From JBBQUN01 sp963698395 (GTDB lineage Bacteria > Actinomycetota > Acidimicrobiia > Acidimicrobiales > SZUA-35), in the NCBI GenBank assembly GCA_963698395.1, contig CAVOQQ010000008.1:248001-312000 (forward strand): DNA of 64,000 nucleotides. The letters are read 5' to 3'. Below, piece after piece: positions 1 to 8,609 of this stretch. Both the position numbers and the translations under genes were made by a program. Each line of letters begins with the position of its first letter. The stretch's first letter is position 1. Below the pieces are notes generated by a model, which was given only the letters and a program-made list of their open reading frames with translations, had not been told where the DNA came from and made no database searches.

Positions 1-2
1 TT

Positions 3-233
3 CTCGAACTCGAGATCCTGGGGCCGACAGATCGCGGCGTGCGACTGGCGGCGCTCCTTGCCACTGAATCCGTCTCGCTCCGACCTGCCGAACTCGTGCA
101 GCTCCTGGGGCCAGACGTCGAGGAAGGCATGGTGTGCCGCACCCACCAATGGACGAGTGTCGAACCGACGCGAAACGAGCCGATCGGCTTGGCGCTGGTT
201 GCGACCGGGCAACCCCACGGGGGAGCCACATGA
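3..233 (+). CDS. C-terminal 76 residues of a protein upstream of RNase E/G, probably radical-SAM-associated DUF2344 (TIGR03936-like)
   Basis: An open frame enters from the left edge and stops at 231-233, 15 bases before the RNase E/G start. The visible part contains an LRPAELVQLLG helix and a CRTHQW stretch near the end. In actinobacteria the gene just before rne/rng is often the DUF2344 partner of a B12-binding radical SAM protein, and the tail fits that family loosely. The identity rests mainly on gene order, so the reading frame is more certain than the name. The start lies outside the window. Confidence 0.5.
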   Translation, partial: LELEILGPTDRGVRLAALLATESVSLRPAELVQLLGPDVEEGMVCRTHQWTSVEPTRNEPIGLALVATGQPHGGAT

Positions 234-248
234 GAAGGGACTCACACC

Positions 249-2243
249 ATGTCCGAAGCCTCCGAGAACAGCGGATCCTCATCTGCTGACCGGTTGTCCA
301 AGGAAGCGGCGGCCAGTTCGCCGCCGGCAAAGACACCAGGAACACCATCATCCACCCCACCACCGCCAGGCACCCCACCATCGTCAGGCACCTCAGCATC
401 GGGAAACCCCGCAGCATCAGCAACACCGCCACCGTCTGCCGCCAAGGCTGCGCCGACGTCACCACCGAAAGCGCAGGCGAAGCCCCGCATCGGCGATTCT
501 CGCCCGGCGCCGCTCGAACCCTCGGGTGACGGTGTTGCGCGTACCGACACCGCCGACAAGGTGGCCAGGGGCGACAAGAGCGGCAGCCGCAACCAGCCTC
601 GCAAGCGCAATCGTCAGCGAGGTCAGCGCTCCGACGCCGAGCGCGAATCCGGTGGTGATGGCAGCGGCGACTCGCGCCGCCAGGCCAACCAAGAGGGCGA
701 GCAGGCGGGTCGCTCGAGAAGCGACGGCGAGACCCGGCGCCAGCAGCAGGGCGGTCAGCAGCAAGAGGGTGGGGGAGCGAGTGAGGGGGGCGACGCCAAG
801 CCTCGCCGCAAGCGTCGCCGCAGCCGCTCGAAGGGCGGGTCCGGCGACGGTGGTCGTCCGCCGCAGCGCAACGGAAACGCCGGTGTGGTCGAGCAGGTCG
901 TTGCTGCCGGTCCGATCGAGCTCGACGAATCACAGCTCGAGAGTCGCCGTGGTCGCAGCCGGAAGGGCAAGGCGGTCGGCCGCTACGTCATGGCCGTGTC
1001 GAAACGGGCCGACTCCACCCACATCGCCATCCTCGAGGGCCGGAATCTGATCGAGTACTACGTGTCTCGCGCCGCAGACGACACGTTCCAGATCCACGGC
1101 AACATCTACCTGGGCAAGGTGCAGAACGTGCTGCCGGGCATGGAAGCCGCCTTCGTCGACATCGCAACGCCGAAGAACGCCGTGCTCTACCGAGGCGACG
1201 TGCAATACGACAAGTCCGAATTCGAGGGCTCGGGCAATGGCCAGCCGAAGATCGAACAGATCCTGAAGGCCAAGCAGACCGTGCTGTGTCAGGTCACGAA
1301 GAACCCGATCGCCCACAAGGGTGCCCGGTTGACCACCGAGGTCTCCCTGCCCGGCCGTTTCGTGGTCCTGGTGCCCAATTCCGACACCTATGGCATCTCC
1401 AAGCGACTCCCCGACGCCGAACGCAAGCGCCTGCGCAAGATCCTCGACAAGGCTCGGCCGAAGCAGCACGGCATCATCGTGCGCACCGCGGCCGAGAACG
1501 TGACCGCCGAGGAGATCGAGCGAGACGTGCAGGGTCTGATCCAGCAATGGGAACAGATCGAGAAGCTGGCTGACCAGACCACGTCTCCGGCTCTGCTCTA
1601 TCGAGAGCCCGAGATGTCGGTTCGGGTCATTCGCGAAGAGTTCAACAAGGAGTACCGGGCCGTCATCATCGACGACCAGTCGCTCTACGACGAGGTGGCC
1701 TCCTACGTCTCGGTCATCACGCCTGCGCTGGCCGATCGAGTCGAGTTCTACGACGAGCAGGCCGAAGGGCTGCCGATCTTCGAGCGCTACCACGTCCACG
1801 AGCAGCTCCACAAGGCCCTCGATCGCAAGGTGTGGCTGCCATCGGGTGGTTCGCTGATCATCGAGCACACCGAGGCGCTCACCGTCATCGACGTCAACAC
1901 GGGCAAGAACGTCGGCTCCTCGAGTCTCGAGGAAACCGTCTACCGGAACAATCTCGAAGCAGCCGAAGAGGTGGCACATCAGCTCCGCCTCCGAGACATC
2001 GGTGGCATCATCGTGATCGACTTCGTCGACATGGAGAACAAGAAGAACCGAGACGACGTCACTCGCACGCTGCGCCAGGCGCTGGCCAGGGACAAGACCC
2101 GAACCCAGCTGTATGAGATCGGTGAACTCGGTCTCGCCGAGATGACCCGGAAACGCATCGGCGAGGGGTTGCTCGAGTCGTTGTCATCCCGCTGCCCACA
2201 CTGCGACGGCCGGGGTCACCTGCTCGAGACCGGCCTCCGCTGA
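249..2243 (+). CDS. rng: Ribonuclease E/G family endoribonuclease
   Basis: An endoribonuclease for rRNA and tRNA maturation and mRNA decay, 664 aa. Residues 1-250 are low complexity: first Pro/Ser/Ala/Thr-rich, then Arg/Gln/Gly-rich with basic clusters such as RRKRRRSRS, a likely RNA- or partner-binding tail placed at the N-terminus. The S1 domain follows (GNIYLGKV at about 283). The catalytic metal-binding aspartates are expected in VIDVNTGKN (about 545) and IVIDFVDM (about 588), the 43-residue spacing known from E. coli RNase E. The C-terminal CPHCDG (about 648) is the zinc-link motif. The ATG at 249 follows a purine-rich GAGAAGG. Downstream rplU-rpmA is the usual neighbourhood. Symbol rng or rne is a convention here. 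Confidence 0.93.
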   Translation: MSEASENSGSSSADRLSKEAAASSPPAKTPGTPSSTPPPPGTPPSSGTSASGNPAASATPPPSAAKAAPTSPPKAQAKPRIGDSRPAPLEPSGDGVARTDTADKVARGDKSGSRNQPRKRNRQRGQRSDAERESGGDGSGDSRRQANQEGEQAGRSRSDGETRRQQQGGQQQEGGGASEGGDAKPRRKRRRSRSKGGSGDGGRPPQRNGNAGVVEQVVAAGPIELDESQLESRRGRSRKGKAVGRYVMAVSKRADSTHIAILEGRNLIEYYVSRAADDTFQIHGNIYLGKVQNVLPGMEAAFVDIATPKNAVLYRGDVQYDKSEFEGSGNGQPKIEQILKAKQTVLCQVTKNPIAHKGARLTTEVSLPGRFVVLVPNSDTYGISKRLPDAERKRLRKILDKARPKQHGIIVRTAAENVTAEEIERDVQGLIQQWEQIEKLADQTTSPALLYREPEMSVRVIREEFNKEYRAVIIDDQSLYDEVASYVSVITPALADRVEFYDEQAEGLPIFERYHVHEQLHKALDRKVWLPSGGSLIIEHTEALTVIDVNTGKNVGSSSLEETVYRNNLEAAEEVAHQLRLRDIGGIIVIDFVDMENKKNRDDVTRTLRQALARDKTRTQLYEIGELGLAEMTRKRIGEGLLESLSSRCPHCDGRGHLLETGLR

Positions 2244-2250
2244 GGCCGGT
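2229..2250 (+). terminator. Hairpin at the end of the RNase E/G gene
   Basis: A perfect 9-bp stem (ACCGGCCTC / GAGGCCGGT) with loop CGCT overlaps the stop codon at 2241-2243. There is no T-run after it, so it may slow polymerase or protect the 3' end rather than terminate fully. Confidence 0.5.
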
Positions 2251-2307
2251 GCGGAAAATGACACCGTTGTCGTTGGCGCCGCGGGTGGTGCCGAGCGCCG
2301 GTGGCGC

Positions 2308-2313
2308 TAACCT
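2308..2313 (+). promoter_or_regulatory. Possible -10 hexamer for rplU-rpmA
   Basis: TAACCT fits the actinobacterial TANNNT pattern and lies 9 bases before the rplU ATG at 2323, so the transcript would have almost no leader. No convincing -35 is visible. Confidence 0.35.
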
Positions 2314-2322
2314 CTAGCGTCT

Positions 2323-2631
2323 ATGTACGCAGTCGTTGCCACAGGTGGCAAGCAGTATCGGGTCGAAGAAGGCCAGCAGCTCCAGGTGGAGCGTCTGGGC
2401 GAAGCCGGCACCGAGGTTGAACTCCGACCGGTCCTTCTCGTCGACGGTTCCGATGTGCTCGCCACACCGGATCAGTTGTCTGGCGTTTCGGTCTCCGCTC
2501 GTGTCATTGCCGAGTCCAAGGGACCGAAGATCGACGGGTTCACCTACAAGAACAAGACCAACCAGCGTCGTCGGTACGGCCATCGCCAGACCTATGCGAC
2601 GGTGGAAATCACCGGAATCAAGAGGGGCTGA
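2323..2631 (+). CDS. rplU: 50S ribosomal protein L21
   Basis: A 23S rRNA-binding protein of the large subunit, 102 aa, the normal length. It starts MYAVVATGGKQYRVEEG, the L21 signature, and ends with the basic loop containing KNKTNQRRRYGHRQ that contacts rRNA. The L27 gene begins one base after the stop codon. ATG start; no good Shine-Dalgarno lies in the short spacer. Confidence 0.97.
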   Translation: MYAVVATGGKQYRVEEGQQLQVERLGEAGTEVELRPVLLVDGSDVLATPDQLSGVSVSARVIAESKGPKIDGFTYKNKTNQRRRYGHRQTYATVEITGIKRG

Positions 2632-2632
2632 G

Positions 2633-2884
2633 ATGTCAAAGACCAAAGGTGGCGGTTCAACACGGAACGGTCGCGATTCTGAGTCCAAGCGCCTCGGCGT
2701 GAAGTGCTTCGACGGCACGCTCGTCCAGCCTGGAGCGATCATCGTTCGCCAGCGAGGCACCAAGTTCCACCCCGGCAACAACGTCGGTATCGGTGGCGAC
2801 GACACCCTCTTCGCCACCGCCGAAGGCAAGGTCAAGTTCGGTTTCCGCAAGGGCCGCAAACTGGTCGACGTCCTCACCGACTGA
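2633..2884 (+). CDS. rpmA: 50S ribosomal protein L27
   Basis: An 83-aa large-subunit protein near the peptidyl-transferase centre. The start ATG at 2633 follows GAGGGGCTGAG, which holds the L21 stop. The N-terminus is MSKTKGGGSTRNGRDS rather than the common MAHKKGGGS, but GGGSTRNGRDS and the RQRGTKFHPG segment are diagnostic. A strong hairpin follows 54 bases after the stop, so the rplU-rpmA unit probably ends here. Confidence 0.97.
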   Translation: MSKTKGGGSTRNGRDSESKRLGVKCFDGTLVQPGAIIVRQRGTKFHPGNNVGIGGDDTLFATAEGKVKFGFRKGRKLVDVLTD

Positions 2885-2938
2885 TTCGTTCCGTTCGACA
2901 GTCCGCCGACCTCGGGTCGTCGGCATCGAAAAATTCGT

Positions 2939-2965
2939 ACGAAGGCGCCCTCGGGGCGCCTTCGT
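2939..2965 (+). terminator. Terminator-type hairpin after rpmA
   Basis: A perfect 12-bp stem, ACGAAGGCGCCC / GGGCGCCTTCGT, with a 3-base loop TCG. No T-run follows, which is common in GC-rich actinobacteria. Confidence 0.8.
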
Positions 2966-3079
2966 CGCGTCCGGGACGATCGACCAGGCCGTTCGTCCCG
3001 GTGCACTTGGGTCGAATGACTCGCCACAGAAAGCGAAGAGTGCATCAAGAGTTCGGTGGTTCGTGCCGATAGGGCAGGC

Positions 3080-3736
3080 ATGGAATCGCCGAACAGCAGG
3101 CGTCGTCGAGGCGAACGCGGATCAACCATGGTGGAGGCGGCGTTCGTCACGCCGGTTTTCTTCCTCCTGATCTTCGCCATCATCGAGTTCGGATTCTTGT
3201 TTCGCAACTATCTGACGGTCTCCAACGCAGCGTCGGTGGGCGCCCGCTCGGCCAGCGTCGCCGGCAACGACCTCGATGCCGACTTCTTCACCCTGCGCAG
3301 CGTCAATCACGGGCTCGCCGCCATCAATCTCCGGGACCTCGAGTCGATCGTCATCTTCGAGGCCGACGGCCCCGACGACGAGCCGCCGGCGAACTGCATC
3401 GGCCCGTCCGGCACATCACAGGCTCCGTCTGGCACCCAGCGGGGCTGCAACGTCTACCACGCCTACGAACTCTCGCTCGGCCTCGTCGAAGACGACGGTG
3501 CCGGCAACGAGGTGCCGACGAACAACTTCGGTTGCCATCCCGCCACGATGGCCGACCCGGCATCGGTCGACATCGCCTTCTGTCCCACCGCCCGGGATCC
3601 CAAACTGCCGGACCCCGACTTCATCGGCGTCTACGTTGCGGTCAACCACCGGCTGATCACCGGCTTCTTCGGCAGCGACCGGACCCTGACCGACACCAAG
3701 GTCATTCGTATCGAACCGGAGCGTGCCACCTCATGA
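3080..3736 (+). CDS. TadE-like pseudopilin protein (first of three Tad genes)
   Basis: 218 aa. After a basic N-terminus the sequence ERGSTMVEAAFVTPVFFLL gives the conserved Glu-containing hydrophobic helix of TadE/TadF pseudopilins (residues about 13-45), followed by a secreted domain with several Cys (NCIG, RGCN, FGCH, FCPT). TadE-type proteins are processed by a prepilin peptidase and belong to Flp/Tad secretion or pilus systems. ATG at 3080 is preferred over the in-frame GTG at 3056. The stop overlaps the next start (ATGA). No tad ATPase, prepilin peptidase or Flp pilin gene lies in the window. Confidence 0.8.
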   Translation: MESPNSRRRRGERGSTMVEAAFVTPVFFLLIFAIIEFGFLFRNYLTVSNAASVGARSASVAGNDLDADFFTLRSVNHGLAAINLRDLESIVIFEADGPDDEPPANCIGPSGTSQAPSGTQRGCNVYHAYELSLGLVEDDGAGNEVPTNNFGCHPATMADPASVDIAFCPTARDPKLPDPDFIGVYVAVNHRLITGFFGSDRTLTDTKVIRIEPERATS

Positions 3737-4353
3737 GGTCGCTGTCACCCCTGCATCGCCGTCGTCGCAGCGCCGACGAACGAGGTTCGGTTCTCGTCGA
3801 ACTGACCATGGTGTTGCCCCTGCTCGTCTCGCTCGTCCTCGGCATGATGGAGATGGGCATGGCCTGGCGTGATCAGCAGACCATCACCCAGGCGTCGCGT
3901 CAGGGTGCTCGTGTCGGTTCGCACCTGGCCGATGACCCGAATGCCGATCAGCAGGCGATCGAAGCGACGCTGGCCGTTCTCGACGCCGACCAGCTCGACA
4001 ACATCAAGCGCATCATCATCTACAAGGTCGACGTGACCAACGTCGACGGCGACGTTCCGCCGAACTGCCTGGCCGTCAGCCAGACACCGAACACCGGCGG
4101 CGTGGCTGGTCTGTGCAACGTCTACAACAAAGGTGGTATCGACAGCGGAACGTACGACCTCACGTTCTGGCGCTCGGATCCCACTTCACCCACGGCCAAC
4201 AACGGTCGCAAGACCGCGCTCACCGGCAACGGTCCTGACCGTCTCGGGGTGTTTGTGGAGGTGCACCGCCCATGGTTCACCGGCTACTTCCCGGGCGACG
4301 GCACCGACATCAGAGTCCGCAGTGTGATGCAACTGGAGCCAGACCTTTCATGA
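3733..4353 (+). CDS. TadE-like pseudopilin protein (second of three)
   Basis: 206 aa, overlapping the upstream gene by 4 bases and the downstream gene by 4, so translation of the three is probably coupled. An Arg-rich start is followed by DERGSVLVELTMVLPLL and a hydrophobic helix (about 20-45), the TadE/TadF signature with Glu at the fifth helix position. The outer part shares a Cys pattern with the first gene (NCLA, GLCNVYNKGG). The two genes look like diverged duplicates. Confidence 0.8.
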   Translation: MRSLSPLHRRRRSADERGSVLVELTMVLPLLVSLVLGMMEMGMAWRDQQTITQASRQGARVGSHLADDPNADQQAIEATLAVLDADQLDNIKRIIIYKVDVTNVDGDVPPNCLAVSQTPNTGGVAGLCNVYNKGGIDSGTYDLTFWRSDPTSPTANNGRKTALTGNGPDRLGVFVEVHRPWFTGYFPGDGTDIRVRSVMQLEPDLS

Positions 4354-5981
4354 ACGGATTCGATTCTGTCGACGTGGCTGATGATCGCACCGACGAGCGG
4401 GGCTACGTCCTTGCCACGACGGCGCTCTTGCTGATCCCGCTGATGATCTTCGCCGCCTTGGCGGTCGACGTGGGCGGCTGGTACGCCCGCGCCAACCAGG
4501 TGCAGCGCGCCTCTGACGCCGCTGCGCTTGCCGCAGTGATCTGGATGCCCGATGACGCCAAGGCGCTCCAGGTGGCACTCGAGACGGCCAAACAGAACGG
4601 TTTCGATGCCGCCGACCCCGATGTCGACGTACAACTGAGCATCATCGACAGCCAGTCGGTTCGTGTCGACATCACCGCCAAGGGCGACACCTACTTCGGT
4701 GGGGTGGTCCAGCAGGGCGATGTCAACCTCCACCGGTTCGCCACGGCCCAGTACATCCTCCCCGTTCCGATGGGGAACCCGTCCTCGGCCCTCGGCACCG
4801 GCAACCAGCCGCAGATCGGTGGCACGCAGGAGGGCATCTGGCTTGCCGTCAACTCCAAGTGCTACGGCCGTCAGCAGGGCGACCACATCTCCTCCGCCGT
4901 CCTGGGCGCCTCCGGTACCTGTACCTCCGCCGCCGCCAACCCGCAGTACGACCCCGAGGGGTTCTACTACGTGCTCGACGTGCCGTCCGGTGCATTGGTC
5001 CAGAACTGGATGGTCCAGTTCTATGAGCCGGGCATCTGCAGCAGCCAAGAAGGCTCGACCACCGGGACGAATCGTGGGCCCCTCCTCGAGACGCGCCTGT
5101 ACCGGGCGGACAACACGGTGATCACCGATACCGACAACATCGTCGACAGCAATCGCCAGGCGGTCTTCGGGAACTCGAGCCAGTACGCCAAGACCTTTGG
5201 GATCTCCGATGGCTGCAACGCCGGCAACGCTGCGGCTCGCTGGGTCTCGGCGTTCGAGATCCAGAGCAGCGATCCCTCGGGACGCTGGATCCTCAACGTT
5301 CGCTCACGCGACGACAACGACGAACGAGGCATCAACACCTTCGCCATCCGCATGACGCCGTCGACCGCCATCGGCACGGCCTGCACGACCGCCTCCGGCG
5401 CCAACCTCACGACCTGCCCGAGGGTCTACGCCAAGGACAACCTGTCGATCTACGCCACCGAGGACGACTCCTACGGCAACAATGTGCTGACCGATGACCC
5501 GGCAGCGTTCTATCTCGCCGAGATCGGGCCAGAGCATGCAGGCAAGACGCTCGAGGTCACGCTCTTCGACCCGGGCGAAGGCATGGCCAACCTCCAGATC
5601 GTTGCCCCCGACCGCACCCGGCCGGCCTTCACCTGGGAGACGATCGACCAGTCCGAGTTCGGCATCACCGCCAACGTCAACGACCGAACGGGCACGAGTA
5701 CCGGGTGTGCGACGTCCGTCACCGCAAACGACCCGACGACCGTCGTTGCCGGCACCTACCAGTGTCTGGTCGTCGACGGCAATCCGTCGTCTGCCGGCCG
5801 ATTCCCGATCTTCAACAACCAGACCGTGCGAATCTCGATCACCGTTCCACCCAACTCGGCGTGCGTCGGCAACGACTGCTGGTGGCGGATCCGGTATCAG
5901 CCGAAGACGGGTACGTCGGTGACCGACCGCACCATCTGGTCGGTCCGAGTGCTCGGTGACCCGGTTCGCCTGAGCGAGTAG
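4350..5981 (+). CDS. TadG-like membrane-anchored Tad protein
   Basis: 543 aa. The N-terminus has DERGYVLATTALLLIPLMIFAA, a hydrophobic helix, then DVGGWYARANQVQRASDAAALAA, the typical Tad (PF13400) segment. The rest is a long secreted domain with paired Cys residues and no motif recognised here. It probably assembles with the two TadE proteins at the envelope. The ATG at 4350 overlaps the upstream stop. ObgE follows 58 bases later. Confidence 0.8.
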   Translation: MNGFDSVDVADDRTDERGYVLATTALLLIPLMIFAALAVDVGGWYARANQVQRASDAAALAAVIWMPDDAKALQVALETAKQNGFDAADPDVDVQLSIIDSQSVRVDITAKGDTYFGGVVQQGDVNLHRFATAQYILPVPMGNPSSALGTGNQPQIGGTQEGIWLAVNSKCYGRQQGDHISSAVLGASGTCTSAAANPQYDPEGFYYVLDVPSGALVQNWMVQFYEPGICSSQEGSTTGTNRGPLLETRLYRADNTVITDTDNIVDSNRQAVFGNSSQYAKTFGISDGCNAGNAAARWVSAFEIQSSDPSGRWILNVRSRDDNDERGINTFAIRMTPSTAIGTACTTASGANLTTCPRVYAKDNLSIYATEDDSYGNNVLTDDPAAFYLAEIGPEHAGKTLEVTLFDPGEGMANLQIVAPDRTRPAFTWETIDQSEFGITANVNDRTGTSTGCATSVTANDPTTVVAGTYQCLVVDGNPSSAGRFPIFNNQTVRISITVPPNSACVGNDCWWRIRYQPKTGTSVTDRTIWSVRVLGDPVRLSE

Positions 5982-6025
5982 GCCCAAACGAGTGGGAGGG
6001 CCTGCCCGCCTCCGGCGGTGTGGGC

Positions 6026-6040
6026 CCTATCCTCGATAGG
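6026..6040 (+). promoter_or_regulatory. Possible promoter -10 inside a small palindrome before obgE
   Basis: CCTATC-CTC-GATAGG is a perfect inverted repeat ending at the first base of the obgE GTG. It contains TATCCT (6028-6033), a TANNNT hexamer 6 bases before the start, which suggests a leaderless obgE transcript. Confidence 0.4.
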
Positions 6041-7296
6041 TGTCCAATTTCGTCGACGAGACCAACTTCTGTGCCCGCGCCGGCGACGGTGGTGCCGGTT
6101 GCGTCGCGATGCGACGCGAAGCCCATGTGCCCAAGGGTGGTCCTGATGGGGGCGACGGCGGCAACGGGGGCAGTGTCTGGCTCGAGGCCGACCCCAACGT
6201 GGCGTCGTTGCTCGCATTCCGAGACCACCCGCACCGCATCGCCGAGAGTGGCACGCACGGTCAGGGCAGCTCGAAGCATGGGAAGAACTCGCCGGATCTG
6301 ATCGTCAAGGTGCCCATCGGCACCACCATCAAGTCACACGCCACCGGCGAAGTCCTCGCTGACCTCGCCCACGCCGGCGACCGCTGGCAGGCCGCTGCCG
6401 GTGGCCAGGGCGGGCGGGGCAACGCTCGGTTCCTGTCGAACAAGCAACGAGCCCCGATGTTCGCCGAACAGGGTGAGAAGGGCGAGGAGATCTGGTACCG
6501 ACTCGAGCTGCGGCTGTTCGCCGACGTCGCCCTCGTCGGTTATCCGAACGCGGGCAAGAGCACGCTGATCTCGGTCGTCTCGGCCGCAAAGCCGAAGATC
6601 GCCGACTACCCGTTCACCACGCTCGAACCGAACCTCGGTGTGGTCCGCCTCGACGACGTCACCCAGTTCGTCGTCGCCGACATCCCCGGATTGATCGAAG
6701 GAGCCAGTGAGGGCGTCGGTCTCGGTCACCAGTTCCTCCGCCACGTCGAGCGCGCCCGCGTGTTGATCTACCTGCTCGACCTCTCCGCAGTCGACGGTGA
6801 TTCGCCCCAGCGCCAGCTCGAGGTCCTCCGCAACGAACTCGGTGCCTACCAGCCCGACCTCCTCGATCGGCCATCGATCGTCGTGGCATCGAAGAACGAC
6901 GTGCTCAGCGTCAGCGACTGGGGCGACGACCTCGAGGTCGACTTCTCGATCTCGTCGGTGACGCGTCAGGGCCTCGAGCCGATGCTCTGGAAGACCGCCG
7001 AACTCGTTGCCGCCAGTCGCGACGCCGTCGACGACCACGAAGGTTTCGTCATCCACCGGCCCGAGCCGATCGGTGTCGAGCTCGCTCGTGAAGACGACGG
7101 TTCGTGGCGGGTGCTCGGCCGCCCGGCCGAACGTGCGGTCGCCCTGTCCGACCTCACCGATCCTGGTGCCCTCGACTACATGCGGTACCGGCTCGAGAAG
7201 CTCGGGGTCAACAAGGCGCTGCGCCAAGCCGGTCTCTCCGACGGCGACATCGTGCACATCGGCTCGTTCTCGTTCGAGTACGAAGCAGAACTGTGA
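6040..7296 (+). CDS. obgE: GTPase ObgE (ribosome assembly)
   Basis: 418 aa. The Gly-rich Obg fold (residues 1-158, with KGGPDGGDGGNGGS) precedes a G domain: G1 GYPNAGKST at about 167, G3 DIPGLIEGA at about 213, and a G4-like ASKND at about 283 in place of the usual NKxD. An OCT domain occupies the C-terminus, as in actinobacterial Obg proteins. ObgE acts in 50S maturation and growth control. GTG start at 6040. The stop overlaps the ProB start. Confidence 0.95.
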   Translation: MSNFVDETNFCARAGDGGAGCVAMRREAHVPKGGPDGGDGGNGGSVWLEADPNVASLLAFRDHPHRIAESGTHGQGSSKHGKNSPDLIVKVPIGTTIKSHATGEVLADLAHAGDRWQAAAGGQGGRGNARFLSNKQRAPMFAEQGEKGEEIWYRLELRLFADVALVGYPNAGKSTLISVVSAAKPKIADYPFTTLEPNLGVVRLDDVTQFVVADIPGLIEGASEGVGLGHQFLRHVERARVLIYLLDLSAVDGDSPQRQLEVLRNELGAYQPDLLDRPSIVVASKNDVLSVSDWGDDLEVDFSISSVTRQGLEPMLWKTAELVAASRDAVDDHEGFVIHRPEPIGVELAREDDGSWRVLGRPAERAVALSDLTDPGALDYMRYRLEKLGVNKALRQAGLSDGDIVHIGSFSFEYEAEL

Positions 7297-8393
7297 TGCC
7301 GATCGTCGTCGTCAAGCTCGGCTCGTCCTCGGTCGTCACTCCCGAGGGGACCATCGACACCGCCATACTGGCCAAGCTGGTTCGCGAAGTGTCCGAGGTG
7401 CGAGCCGCGGGCCGCCACGTGGTCGTGGTCACCAGTGGTGCGATCGCTGCCGGCCTGCCCCAATTGGGCTGGGAGGGCCCTCGGCCCAACAACGAGGGCA
7501 TGCTGCGGGCGGCCGCCGCCGTCGGCCAGACATCGCTGATGCGGGCCTACGAGTCGGCCTTCGCCACCGCCGGTCTGCTCTGCGGCCAAGTGCTCCTCGC
7601 ACCCACCGACTTCATGTTCCGGCGTCGTTACCTCAAGAGCCGCGGCACCCTCCACGCATTGCTCGAGGCCGGGGTCGTGCCGATCGTCAACGAGAACGAT
7701 GCCATCGCCGACGACGAGATCCGCTTCGGCGACAACGACCGACTCGCCGCCCTCGTCGCCCACCTCGTCGAAGCCTCGAAGCTGGTGTTGCTCACCGACA
7801 CCGCCGGACTGTTCACCGCCGACCCTCGCCTCGACGACACGGCCTCGTTGATCGAAGAAATCGTCGCCATCGACCATGAGCTGGAAGCGGCAGCCGGGGG
7901 AGCAGGAACCAACCAGAGCACCGGCGGCATGGCGTCGAAGTTGGCGGCCGCCAAGATCGCCACGTGGTCCGGGGTCGAAACGGTCATCGCCTCGGTTCGC
8001 CGAGAGGGTGTCATCATCGATGCCATCAACGGCACCCCCGGTGTCGGCACGGTCTTCCGGGCGCGCGACGGCCGACTCGGCGCCCGCAAACTCTGGGTCG
8101 CGTTCGCGCTGCCGGCCAGCGGTCGGATCACCGTCGATGCCGGCGCCCGGCGAGCGCTCGAGGAACGCCAAGGGTCGCTCCTGCCCGCCGGTATCACCAA
8201 GGTCGAAGGAACCTTCGACGTCGATGCCGCCGTGGAGGTCATCGATGATCGTGGCGAGGTCTTCGCCAAGGGGCAGGTCGGATGGGGGAGCACCGAGGTC
8301 GAGGCCTTCAGCGGTCGTCGTACCGAGCAAGTCCCGAATCACCTTCCCGACGCCGTGATCCACCGAGACGACCTCGTCATCCTCCCTCGCTGA
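7296..8393 (+). CDS. proB: Glutamate 5-kinase
   Basis: 365 aa, the first step of proline synthesis (glutamate plus ATP to glutamyl phosphate). The amino-acid-kinase domain begins VVVKLGSSSV and contains VTSGAIAAGL, VPIVNENDAI and the TGGMASKLAAA segment; the C-terminal third matches the PUA domain of long-form ProB. ATG at 7296 overlaps the obgE stop (TGATG). proA is not next to it: a hairpin and the convergent pspA gene follow. Confidence 0.95.
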   Translation: MPIVVVKLGSSSVVTPEGTIDTAILAKLVREVSEVRAAGRHVVVVTSGAIAAGLPQLGWEGPRPNNEGMLRAAAAVGQTSLMRAYESAFATAGLLCGQVLLAPTDFMFRRRYLKSRGTLHALLEAGVVPIVNENDAIADDEIRFGDNDRLAALVAHLVEASKLVLLTDTAGLFTADPRLDDTASLIEEIVAIDHELEAAAGGAGTNQSTGGMASKLAAAKIATWSGVETVIASVRREGVIIDAINGTPGVGTVFRARDGRLGARKLWVAFALPASGRITVDAGARRALEERQGSLLPAGITKVEGTFDVDAAVEVIDDRGEVFAKGQVGWGSTEVEAFSGRRTEQVPNHLPDAVIHRDDLVILPR

Positions 8394-8501
8394 AGTCTCT
8401 GCTGCCCGGAACCTGCTCCGCCGATTCCGGCTCCGCCGATCCGAGCTCGTCCCCGACGCGTAACTGTCGGCTGCCAAGCCCAGCCCGACCAACTGTCGGC
8501 C

Positions 8502-8525
8502 GTGAAGCCCGATTCTGGGCTTCAC
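8502..8525 (+). terminator. Bidirectional hairpin between proB and pspA
   Basis: A perfect 9-bp stem, GTGAAGCCC / GGGCTTCAC, with loop GATTCT lies between the convergent genes. It sits inside a wider inverted pair, CCAACTGTCGGC (8489-8500) and GCCGACAGCTGG (8556-8567). Confidence 0.7.
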
Positions 8526-8609
8526 CGCCGGTGAATGGTGGGCATGGGCTCGAGAGCCGACAGCTGGTGTGCATCGATGGCGCCAGGCTTCGCCGGCGAC
8601 CGGGAGCGA

